DNA from: Boswellia sacra | Lineage: Eukaryota > Streptophyta > Magnoliopsida > Sapindales > Burseraceae | DNA: 64,000 nucleotides | Reading direction: 5' to 3' | Assembly (NCBI GenBank): GCA_013180625.2 | Contig: SNVD02014114.1 | Coordinates: 26,039-90,038, forward strand | Program-made: the position numbers and the translations under genes | Shown here: positions 48,507 to 57,732 of the stretch, one piece after another | Layout of the letters: each line of letters begins with the position of its first letter | Position numbering within the stretch: the first letter of the stretch is position 1 | The notes under the pieces: generated by a model | The model's database searches: none | Told to the model about the DNA's origin: nothing | Seen by the model: the letters and a program-made list of their open reading frames with translations, nothing else

Positions 48507-49914
48507 TGATAGGTGTCTATTTATGTATTACTTTTATATCAATTCGTCCATGTTTCTTTGCTATATTCCTTGGTATTTTTATGTTTTTGTGTGGTTTTGA
48601 TGTTTGTAGGAGTTTTGGAGCAACTTGCACAAAAATGGAGTAAAACCCTTCATTTTCACCTCTGCTAGTCAGTGATCTTCTCGGATTTAATTGTATTGAT
48701 ATACAATGAACCCGATGACATGTTATATACCGTTGGAAAGCTCTCGAAGTCTATTTTCTGGAGAAATTTACGGTTTATAAATCCATTCAGTGTACCAAAA
48801 GTTGTAATCAAAACAGTGTGAGAAGTATAGAAATATAATTCCACAAATCACTGTAGCATGTATAATACGGGACACTGTAGCAGGTCACTGTAGCAGAGTA
48901 TTTAAACACATTTTAGGGTTTTATTTTCATAACTTGAAGAGGGGAGAACGTGGTGGAGGCTTCAGCTCTGGAATTCTTTCATCTCTTGGAGTTCTTGAAG
49001 GAGAAAGGAAGCTTGGAAAGAGGAAGAACTACAATCCAAAGAGAATTACATCAAATTTGCTAAGTTTTTCCCTTCCCTTTCATTTTCTGGAATGTCTCCA
49101 TGTTGTATTGTATTTACCACGTTCTTAAACATGTGTAACTGAATCTGAATTGGTTGAGGGTGATTTCAAAGCCCCTGATATGGTTTTTGTAAGTTGATTG
49201 TGCAAGAAGTTGTTATCCAATTCTCTAATTGAAGTTGCTTGTATTTTCCCATATTTAATGCTTATGATTGCTTGCTGATTGTATTTGGGTGGCCAACTGA
49301 ATATAATCTGGTTGTTGTCTATTGCTAGACTAGAAATCTTGATCCGTAATTGTCTTGAATTTCTAATCCTTAGTAGCAAAATTGTGATCAGAGATTGCAA
49401 TTGGAGAATACAACCTAAGTTAAATAATCCGAGCTTGTGTGTTTATTGCTTAGATCAACCTATCTTTCTTATCATAATGCATCCATTGAATTAAATTTAG
49501 AGAGCTTGTTCTAAGTTGTTTAATGGATAGAGATTAAATAAAGAGCCTGTTTTATTTAACAACAAAGTAAGGAAAGATTGGGATAACAGAGCTTGTTGTT
49601 ATCTACGGTTGATAATTTCAATGCTGTAATTGGATGACAATTCTACGATTAATTCGCAAATCCATATCTTGTGGTAGAGAAGGATCCCTTAACCAGCTTT
49701 CTCTCATTGATTTTTCATTCGAATTAACTTTCTGTTTTGTTATTCTTCCTTTGCATTATTATTTCACTTAGTTAATCAATCAACAAAACCCCCCATTTAC
49801 TCTATTTTGCTTTCGAATAACAAATTTAATTAGAATCAATCCTCGTGGGAACGATATCTACTTATCACTTTATTACTTGTGCGACTAGTATACTTGCTAG
49901 TTTCGAACGCATCA
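48507..49914 (+). repeat. family C 5' LTR
   Basis: TGATAGGTGTC start, GCATCA end, followed after six bases by the PBS. 1408 bp. Contains CTGTAGCA words repeated at about 48850-48900. Confidence 0.92.
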
Positions 49915-49920
49915 AGTTTT

Positions 49921-49938
49921 TGGCGCCGTTACCGGGGA
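49921..49938 (+). other. primer-binding site (tRNA-Asp, one mismatch)
   Basis: TGGCGCCGTTACCGGGGA; one base differs from the family A site (TGGCGCCGTTGCCGGGGA). Confidence 0.82.
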
Positions 49939-49991
49939 TTGATTTTCTAATCGATTTGTTATTTTGTTTTCATTGTTGATTCATATTTTCT

Positions 49992-52049
49992 TTGTTTTTC
50001 TTTTCTGATTGTTTGTGTTTAGACAACATGGCAGTAAACTTCTATCAATTCAGTAGCGGATTTGAGCCACAAGTACCATGGAGAGTAAATGAGGTGAGCA
50101 CTCCGAACATTGAACAACAACTTTATAAGCTAACCTCTCTTGTGGAAAACATGGTTGTAGGAGATATGCAAAAATCTTATGAATGTGGGGTATATTCTAC
50201 GATGGAGCATCCAATCGACATATATCCAACTTTACAAGAAGAATATATGGAACAAGCCAATACCATGGGTGGATTTCCAGGACAAACAAGGCAATGGTAT
50301 GATCCTTTCTCTAACACTTACAATGCTGGATGGGAAGATCACCATAATTTCAGTTACTGGAATCATCAACCAATCACTCAAAATGTGATACCAAATCGGC
50401 CACAAGGTTTCAATCAACCTAGAGTGCAGCAACCACTTCAAATGCAACCACCACCAATGCCACATCCAGCACCGCAACCAGCTTCACAAAACTCAGGTAT
50501 GTCTCTCCAGGATATTGTTAATGCACTTGCCACTAACACAATGCAATTCCAGCAGGAAACTGGGGCAAGTATCCAAAACCTCGCAAATCAAATGGGACAA
50601 TTGGCTACTAGCATGAGCAAATTCGAGGGCCAAGGCTCAAAAGAATTATCTTGTCAAACGGTCATCAATCCAAGAGAGAATTATTGTGCGATAACTTTGC
50701 AAAATGAAGAGCAAGTAGATGTCCTACCAAAGAAATCACAAACTGATGAAGGAGATGACACCACTTCCATCATGAACAAAACACTGACTTCTCAGGTAAA
50801 TCTTATAACTCCCATTCCTTCATATGTTTCTCCTCCACTTTTTCCTTATAGATTTGCAAAATCGAAGAAGGAGGAACAAGAACAAGAAATCCTGGAAACT
50901 TCTCACAAAATCGAGGTAAATATACCACTTCTGGATGCTATCGAGCAAGTACCTCATTATACAAAATGTCTCAAGGAGTTATGCACCAGCAAAAGAAAGT
51001 TAAAAAGAAATGAGAAAGTAAGTGTGGGGGAAGATGTTTCAGCTGTATTGCAAAGGAAAATTCCTCCAAAGTACAAAGATCCAGGTACGTTCACCATGCC
51101 ATGCACCATTGGTAAAACCAAGTTTGAAAGAGTTATGTTAGATTTAGAAGCATCTATTAACATCATGCCATATTCTATTTATGCTTCTTTAAATCTTGGA
51201 CCTTTTACGGAAATTGGTATTACCATTCAAATTACTGATCGTTTTAATGCTTATACCAAAAGAGTTGTGGAAGATGTGCTTGTGCAGGTGAATCAATTGA
51301 TTTTCCCAGCAGACTGTTATGTTCTTGAAATAGAGGATGAGACATCTCCTAATCCAACACTGATTCTTATAGAGAGACCATTCTCGAAAACTGCTAGAAC
51401 CAAGATTGATGTTCATGATGACACTCTCACCATAGTGTTTGATGGCAAGGTGATCCGTTTCAATATTTTTGAGGCAATGAGGTGCCCTAGTGACTTATAT
51501 TCTGTTTTTGTAGTTGACGTTCCTGATTCTCTGCCACAACAATGTTTTGAGTTAACTTGCAAAAATGGATTGGATGTAGCTATTAGTGAGCACATAGGGA
51601 CAGAAAATTCTAAGGAATCAAGAATTTTGATACAAGTGTCTAAAGAAGTGAAGGAAGCTCTGGCAAGCTTAGATGAGACTATAGCCATAACCATAAGCAG
51701 GTATGATGTTTCGTATTTTGAATTGTCTTTATCTAATGAGAAACTTTTTCATTCTGTGATGAAGGCCAATACCGTGGAGCTTAAGTCACTTCCAGATCAT
51801 TTGAATCATGGATTCTTGGGCGAGAATGGTACTTTGCCAATTATAATAGAAATGGGCCTTGCACCAGTACAAGAAGTGAAACTCGTCCAAGTACTTAGAG
51901 ATCACAAAACGACTATTAGGTGGACAAGTGCTCACATCCAAGGCCCAGCCATATGCGTGCACCATTTCTTGTGGAAAGAAGGGTCCAAGCCCACTAGAGA
52001 AGCACAGCAGAGATTGGACCCTGCCATGATGGAACCAACGTCGGGCTGA
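49992..52049 (+). CDS. Gag-protease-derived ORF of family C, capsid part missing
   Basis: 685 codons, open. The usual Gag capsid region of some 300 residues is absent; the frame begins (MAVNFYQF at the ATG in 50029-50031, or upstream Met) just before the zinc-knuckle region. That knuckle is broken: Cys-x2-Tyr-x4-His-x4-Tyr, two of three Cys replaced by Tyr. A Gln/Pro-rich stretch follows, then the protease region with VNIPLLDAIEQVPHYTKCLK and an active-site loop reading LDLEASINIMPYS. Gly of the DLGAS motif is Glu here, which should inactivate it. It ends after the GLAPVQEVKLVQVLRDHK start of RT. The open length suggests low age or a retained structural role. Confidence 0.8.
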   Translation: MFFFSDCLCLDNMAVNFYQFSSGFEPQVPWRVNEVSTPNIEQQLYKLTSLVENMVVGDMQKSYECGVYSTMEHPIDIYPTLQEEYMEQANTMGGFPGQTRQWYDPFSNTYNAGWEDHHNFSYWNHQPITQNVIPNRPQGFNQPRVQQPLQMQPPPMPHPAPQPASQNSGMSLQDIVNALATNTMQFQQETGASIQNLANQMGQLATSMSKFEGQGSKELSCQTVINPRENYCAITLQNEEQVDVLPKKSQTDEGDDTTSIMNKTLTSQVNLITPIPSYVSPPLFPYRFAKSKKEEQEQEILETSHKIEVNIPLLDAIEQVPHYTKCLKELCTSKRKLKRNEKVSVGEDVSAVLQRKIPPKYKDPGTFTMPCTIGKTKFERVMLDLEASINIMPYSIYASLNLGPFTEIGITIQITDRFNAYTKRVVEDVLVQVNQLIFPADCYVLEIEDETSPNPTLILIERPFSKTARTKIDVHDDTLTIVFDGKVIRFNIFEAMRCPSDLYSVFVVDVPDSLPQQCFELTCKNGLDVAISEHIGTENSKESRILIQVSKEVKEALASLDETIAITISRYDVSYFELSLSNEKLFHSVMKANTVELKSLPDHLNHGFLGENGTLPIIIEMGLAPVQEVKLVQVLRDHKTTIRWTSAHIQGPAICVHHFLWKEGSKPTREAQQRLDPAMMEPTSG

Positions 52050-52227
52050 GGATGTTAAACCAAGCGCTTATTGGGAGGCAACCCAATGTTTTTGAAAAAT
52101 AAATAAAAAGAAAAGAAAAGAAAAATAAAATAAGGTAATAATGATCAATTTTGTGTCTCGAGGAGATTCCATTCGTAGGCCATCAAATTGACCAGGTTTT
52201 ATCTCTCCTTGCCATCTGTCTTATTCG

Positions 52228-52275
<48 letters not shown>

Positions 52276-52400
52276 CTTGTTCTTTACTTTTGTTTGCTAT
52301 TCTGTTGTTACTCTTTTATATGTCTTTAGTTTCGTTTCTACTCTTTTCTTTTCATTTCTTTTGTTTAATTTGATTATTCGTACTTTGTGTTCATTTGTGC
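52050..52400 (+). other. junction region replacing RT to integrase
   Basis: AGCGCTTATTGGGAGGCAAC (52059-52078), a motif common just after the coding region of Athila-type elements, is followed by A-rich DNA, a (TA)n run (52233-52265) and T-rich DNA. No gene. Confidence 0.6.
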
Positions 52401-52406
52401 AACAGC

Positions 52407-52500
52407 TTGAGGAAACACCGAAACAAGAATTGAAGCCATTGCTTGAAGGTTTGAAGTGTGCATATCTTGGAGAAGAACAGACTCAATCTCATTATCGGTA
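52407..52500 (+). pseudogene. second fragment of the pre-RT linker
   Basis: Encodes KQELKPLLEGLKCAYLGEEQ, matching ELKPLPEGLKYAYLGEN at the start of RT in the 25851 copy. It sits directly upstream of the NABP ORF, so the pol deletion was followed by a joining of pre-RT sequence to the NABP leader. Confidence 0.65.
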
Positions 52501-52524
52501 ATATCTCCCCTTTTCTTCTCTTCA

Positions 52525-53079
52525 ATGGATGCCGATATCATTTTGTCGAACTTTCGTAAATATTTTCCTTCACTTCCTCAAAATGCTGTGTTTAAAATTT
52601 ATAAAGTACGGATGACTAGACTTTGGGCATTGATGCTCCTAAATGTGCTTGCTGATATCCGATGGCTTATCGAAGCCAAGGTGAGATTGTCCGGTGAGCC
52701 GGACATTAATCTCGCAAAATACATGCCTGGTCTAGCAAAAAGCTACTACGCCAAGAGGCGAAGAGCGAAAAGGTTACAAGTATGTTATAAATGTGCTAGA
52801 TGGAATTGTAACCAGACTTGTCGTTCATTAGGTTTTGCGTCCAGGAATAGAGAAGATAAACTTTCATTTATTAAGAATGGTTTGAGTAATAAGTCGCTGG
52901 ATAATGTTTTATTAACTCTCGAGTCACATTCTTGTGGACTTGTTCAGCGTGAATTGCTTAATCTATGGACACAATTTCGTGATGAATTGCAGTGTTATAG
53001 TCTAGGGACTCTGACTAAAAACGACCCTGTTTGCCAGTTTATAAGAAAACTGGATGGGAAGCAAATCCCCGCCTCATAG
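52525..53079 (+). CDS. NABP-like basic four-Cys finger protein, intact (family C)
   Basis: 184 codons, the only undamaged copy in the window. N-terminal 75 residues: helical, with ILSNFRKYFPSLPQNAVFKI and ADIRWLIEAKVRL. Residues about 75-105: SYYAKRRRAKRLQVCYKC leading into ARWNCNQTC, i.e. a basic run followed by C-x2-C-x4-C-x3-C. C-terminal part: NREDKLSFIKNGLS, a CGLVQRELLNLW helix, and a DPVCQFIRKLDGK tail. The basic run plus Cys finger plus FIKNGLS order is the layout I associate with the cysteine-rich nucleic-acid-binding proteins of carlaviruses and relatives; the N-terminal extension is longer. Likely an RNA/DNA-binding, possibly silencing-suppressing or nuclear protein (inference). 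The ATG at 52525 is preferred because it matches the family A start. LOG follows 618 bp downstream. Confidence 0.65.
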   Translation: MDADIILSNFRKYFPSLPQNAVFKIYKVRMTRLWALMLLNVLADIRWLIEAKVRLSGEPDINLAKYMPGLAKSYYAKRRRAKRLQVCYKCARWNCNQTCRSLGFASRNREDKLSFIKNGLSNKSLDNVLLTLESHSCGLVQRELLNLWTQFRDELQCYSLGTLTKNDPVCQFIRKLDGKQIPAS

Positions 53080-53140
53080 AAGGCGTTTCAGCCGTTACTG
53101 GACGTAAAACCAGAGGAAGATGTGAGCCACAATCACAACT
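53010..53140 (+). other. block hyperconserved between families, spanning the NABP stop
   Basis: About 120 bp differing at roughly 8 positions from family A copies, while surrounding coding sequence differs at about a quarter to a third of positions. Contains CCAGTTT-x6-AAACTGG and CTGG-ACGTAAAA-CCAG inverted repeats on either side of the TAG. Also found at 12780-12917 (-), 21915-22030 (-), 30430-30555, 36515-36640 and 47010-47135. Confidence 0.6.
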
Positions 53141-53320
53141 ACTTGTATATTTGAATGTGTGTTGTTGTGTCGAATTTTATTTCTTTCTTGTTTCGTTTGA
53201 TCTGATTATCAATGTTGTTTTTGTGTTGTTGCTGTTTGTTGATTTTGTTTGTTTTAATTTCAAGTTTTCTTTTTGACAAACCATATGACTACCCCATGTC
53301 GTAGGCACACGTGGAGATGA

Positions 53321-53520
53321 GTGTGGAGGTTTTGTCAACCTCCACCGAAAGTGTATCTCTATTTTTTATGCTTCACGTGGGAGACAAGTGTGGGGGTTTT
53401 GTCAACCCCCGCCGAAAGTGTATCTCCATTTTCCATGCTTCACGTGGGAGACAATTGTGTAGGTTTTGTCAAACCTCGCCGAAAGCATATCTCATTTTTT
53501 CAAATCTTGGGGCGATAAAT
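53321..53520 (+). repeat. tandem 67-bp hairpin repeats between NABP and LOG
   Basis: Units 53321-53387, 53388-53454 and a diverging third from 53455. Each holds an inverted repeat: GGAGGTT-TTGTC-AACCTCC, GGGGGTT-TTGTC-AACCCCC and AGGTTT-TGTC-AAACCT. Arm changes are matched on the other side. Each of the first two ends with CACGTGGGAGACAA. Confidence 0.85.
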
Positions 53521-53697
53521 CTGCATCGAGCAACTCCCACCGAAATTATGTCCCCAGGTGTCAAATTTGAGAGTTTTACGTGTGTATATATCCATGCTGC
53601 ATATTTTGAAATGTCATTTTATAACCTGTCTTGCACTTGAATCGCATAATACCTAACGTACATCATTGTCTTACACAAGTTTAGAGCACTTGTAGAA

Positions 53698-54347
53698 ATG
53701 GAGAAAACCCCAATTCGGCGATTCCGCAATATATGCGTATTTTGCGGATCGCAATTTGGTAAAGATGGAGAGTTTACCACAACAGCTCTTGATCTTGGTA
53801 GGACATTAGCTGCGAGGGGTATTAATTTGATTTATGGAGGGGTAGTCTTGGGTTAATGGGATGTGTGTCAACAGCTGCATCCCTAGGAGGGAGCAAAGTT
53901 CTCGGCATTATCCCTAAACCATTAGCTGTACTAGATATCGTAGGCAACACAATCGGGGAAGAGTTACAGGTCTCTAGTATGCATGAGCGTATTGCACATA
54001 TGGTTGTTAAGTCCGATGCATTTATAGCTTTGCCGGGTGGTTATGGTACATTAGAGGATATATTTCAAATCACCTCTTGGGCACAGCTAAACATCCATCG
54101 GAAACCCATTGGTTTGTTAAATGTTAATAATTTTTTTGATGGTTTGTTGTCCTTTCTTGATCAGGCTGTAGAAAAAAATTTCATCTCACCGTCAGCAAGG
54201 CAAATGCTGGTTACAGCTTCAACTGCAGGAGAGTTAATTGACAAACTACAAGACTTCGTCTATTCACCTGATCCAACAATGGCTCGGATAAATTGGTTTG
54301 GAGAAGGCAACAAAAGGCGTCAACTGGATTTAACCCTCCATCTGTAA
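53698..54347 (+). pseudogene. LOG-like: retrotransposon-borne LOG, single-base frameshift (family C)
   Basis: Intronless LOG of the same layout: ICVFCGSQFGK, GGGSLGLMG-type loop, SSMHERI (Arg kept, Lys replaced by Ile), PGGYGTLEDIF with the last acidic residue Asp-adjacent variant (E-D), and WAQLNIHRKPIGLLN. One G is missing from the G run at 53839-53842 relative to the 11581 copy, which shifts the frame at the phosphate-binding loop. The remaining 163 codons (53856-54347) are open. It is about two-thirds identical to the family A LOGs. ATG 53698 aligns with all other starts. The family C copies carry different single lesions, so their common ancestor was intact. Confidence 0.88.
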
Positions 54348-56300
54348 TCTCTATTTGCTGGTTTGCTTCGTTTTTGTTTGCTTTTCTTTTTAGTGTGTTT
54401 ATTTGAGATTTTTCATGTCGTTTCTTTTGAGCTTTTTCAGGTTATTTCTTTCGTCCCAGGTAATATTTTCTAATCTCGGTTTTTTAGAGTGGTGGCTTAA
54501 AAAGTTCAAGTTCTCTTGAAATGCATTCTGGATCTCTTCAATCCCTAATGGCTGAATAAGGAGGCTAACTTCTAAACTTTGTAGACCTATTCTAACTAAC
54601 TTGTTTTTGTTTGCTGACTTGTTGAACTTTGTTATTTTATGAGTGAGTTTAGTTTTGCGTAATTTAGAGTTGTTATGTGTTTTTATCTTTATCAGTTTTG
54701 ATTTAAAAAAAACAGTTGTGGAAAAACCTGAGAATGGCAGAATATGGGGTTTCTTTAACCCTTGAAACGCATTCTCTCTAATTAAATCTGTAGTTTGTTT
54801 ATTTCATGTTATTTGAAGTGTCTTGTTTCTTGTTTTGTTCTTTCATAATAAAGGTATATAGGCTGGAAACCTTAAGTCTGCGGGCTACTGGTCCTAATGA
54901 GTGTTGAAATATACAATCTTGACTCAGGTGTAACAACGCCACGTACCTCTTTTCTTGCATTTTGTGGGTCGATGATAAGATAAAGATTGAATTAAGAATA
55001 ACTCTTGGAAAATGATAAATGATGCATGGATCTGTGTGCTTGAAATGTTTATTGGTTTTCGCTTTGCTTTTGATTCCTTGCGCAACATTGAGCACTGAGC
55101 TATTATCACTGAGTTATTTGTTCACTTAGAGAAAGTTTATGTAATTTAAATGTTTCTTCAGATTCAATGAATTCTAGAACTTGTTTGATGGTCACTCGAG
55201 GCGAAATCCTAGACTGTGCAACATTGGGGAAATGATTTAGCCATCTTTGGACCGTTTGAGCCTTAATAGCCAACCTTGACTGAAATTGATCCCTAGTTAC
55301 CCCTTTGAGCCTTTGTAAGCCTTTTTCTTTGTTAACTCACTAAAAGATTTCCTACCTCAAATGAATTTATTCCAAACAGTTTATCCCTTACCTATGAGCA
55401 TGTAGATCGTTCACAATTAAATTTTGATCTATGTTCTGGTTTTGGGAAGTTAGAGGAGGTTGGGATGTGTCATGAGCAATACAAGTGAGTTCTATTGTGT
55501 TTAAATAAAAAAAAGAAAAACAGAAAAAAAAACAATCTGTACTTATCGTCCACGTACTTACACATTGAGGACAATGTGTTGTTTAAGTGTGGGGGAGGGG
55601 AAGTGTAATATAAAAAAAAAAAGAAAAAAAAAGAGAACAAAAGAAGAAGAATAAGAGATCTATACCCTTAAGTGTTCTTAAAAGAATGAAACAACAAAGT
55701 GTGGGGGTGTAGTTTTCTTTTGTTTTCTGCAAAAAAAAAAAAAAGATTGAGTGTTCTAAATAAGTTTTGGGGAGTAACCTGGTGAATTGAAATGAAGTTG
55801 TGTTATAGGGTTGAGCTCTACATAGTCTTGAATGATTTATGTGTTTGTGGGTGATTTGAGCCAAATTATTATCCTTTATCATACATTCACCCAAGCCAAA
55901 CGTTAGCTTAATAAAGCCCTACTTGATCCTTAGTGTTGTGCTTGTCTACATTAGTGGAGAGTGACTTGAAAAGCAAGCCTATGGAGTTCATTTATACACA
56001 CATCTTCAATATTAAATATGATTTCATTTTTATGCATAAACTCATCCGGGTTACAAGTGATTAGGTGAGAATGGCTCTACACACACACACTTGAGGGATT
56101 GAAGTGAAGCGAAACTAATATTTGAGATAAAATTGTTGATCAAGTGCATTATTTTGAAGTTTTCCTTGGGTTATAATTAAGTACAATCTTTGAGCCCTAT
56201 TTGCAAGTTGAAGCATTTGTGTGTTTTAATTTTTCTTTGATTCTGTTTCGGTTTAGTTTTGTTTCGTATCATTTTAGTTGCTCGAGGACTAGCAAAGTCT
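54348..56300 (+). other. 3' untranslated region of family C element
   Basis: No gene. Contains two TTGAAA(T/C)GCATTCT motifs (about 54516-54534 and 54761-54777) related to the family A motif, the ACACATTGAGGACAATGTGT dyad (55560-55579), the purine run GTGTGGGGGAGGGGAAGTG (55588-55606) and A-rich runs. Confidence 0.7.
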
Positions 56301-56315
56301 AAGTGTGGGGGAATT
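56301..56315 (+). other. polypurine tract
   Basis: AAGTGTGGGGGAATT directly before the 3' LTR. Confidence 0.85.
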
Positions 56316-57727
56316 TGATAGGTGTCTATTTATGTATTACTTTTATATCAATTCGTCCATTTTTCTTTGCTATATTCCTTGGTATTTTTATGTTTTTGTG
56401 TGGTTTTAATGTTTGTAGGAGTTTTGGAGCAACTTGCACAAAAATGGAGTAAAACCCTTCATTTTCACCTCTGCTAGTCAGTGATCTTCTCGGATTTAAT
56501 TGTATTGATATACAATGAACCCGATGACATGTTCTATACCGTTGGAAAGCTCTCGAAGTCTATTTTCTGGAGAAATTTACGGTTTATACATCCATTCAGT
56601 GTACCAAAAGTTGTAATCAAAACAGTGTGAGAAGTATAGAAATGTAATTCCACAAATCACTGTAGCATGTATAATACGGGACACTGTAGCAGGTTACTGT
56701 AGCAGAGTATTTAAACACATTTTAGGTTTTTATTTTGATAACTTGAAGAGGGGAGAACGTGGTGGAGGCTGCAGCTCTGGAATTCTTTCATCTCCTGGAG
56801 TTCTTGAAGGAGAAAGGAAACTTGGAAAGAGGAAGAACTACAATCCAAAGAGAATTACATCAAATTTGCTAAGTTTTTCCCTTCCCTTTCATTTTCTGGA
56901 ATGTCTCCATGTTGTATTGTATTTACCACGTTCTTAAACATTGTAACTGAATCTGAATTGGTTGAGGGTGATTTCAAAGCCCCTGATATGGTTTTTGTAA
57001 GTTGATTGTGTAAGGAATTGTTATCCCATTCTCTAATTGAAGTTGCTTGTATTTTCCCATGTTTAATGCTTATGATTGCTTGCTGGATTGTATTTGGGTG
57101 GCCAACTGAATATAATCTGGATTTTGTCTATTGCTAGACTAGTAATCTTGATCCGTAATTGTCTTGAATTTCTAATCCTTAGTAGCAAAATTGTGATCAG
57201 AGATTGCAATTGGAGAATACAACCCAAGTTAAATAATCCGAGCTTGTGTGTTTATTGCTTAGATCAACCTATCTTTCTTATCGTAATGCATCCATTGATT
57301 TAAATTTAGAGAGCTTGTTCTAGGTTGTTTAATGGATAGAGATTAAATAAAGAGCCTGTTTTATTTAACACCAAAGTAAGGAAAGATTGGGATAACAGAG
57401 CTTGTTGTTATCTACGGTTGGTAATTTCAATGGTGTAATTAGATGACAATTCTACAATTAATTCGCAAATCCATATCTTGTGGTAGAGAAGGATCCCTTA
57501 ACCAGCTTTCTCCCATTGATTTTTCATTCAAATTTACTTTCCGTTTTGTTATTCTTTACTTGCATTCTTATTTCATTTAGTAAAGCATTCAACAAAAATC
57601 CCCCCCTGTTTAGTTTATTGTTGCTGGAAATAACAAATTCAATTAGAATCAATCCTCGTGGGAACGATATCTAATTATCACTTTATTACTTGTGCGACTA
57701 GTATACTTGCTAGTTTCGAACGCATCA
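56316..57727 (+). repeat. family C 3' LTR
   Basis: 1412 bp, near-identical to the 5' LTR of the same element. Confidence 0.92.
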
Positions 57728-57732
57728 TGAAC

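Larger units (their letters stand above)
48507..57727 (+). mobile_element. complete non-autonomous family C element with NABP-LOG module
   Basis: 9221 bp with both LTRs (1408 and 1412 bp), PBS, one long Gag/protease-derived ORF, NABP-like ORF, hairpin repeats, LOG, 3' region and PPT, flanked by the 5-bp duplication TGAAY. RT, RNase H and integrase are absent: the frame ends a few codons into the RT start region. In the first 285 bp the two LTRs differ at four positions (about 1.4%), so this is the youngest insertion here. It depends on another element for enzymes, yet keeps the two extra genes. Confidence 0.93.

Noticed and set aside
53076..53160. Possible amber readthrough after the NABP stop
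   Set aside because: The frame stays open for about 25 codons after TAG in both families, but changes between families in that frame are mostly amino-acid-altering, so coding is not supported. The conservation looks like RNA or DNA.
53031..53276. Overlapping ORF across the NABP stop (MPVYKK start)
   Set aside because: Open in family C on both strands, but family A has TAA in that frame in every copy, so it is not a conserved gene.
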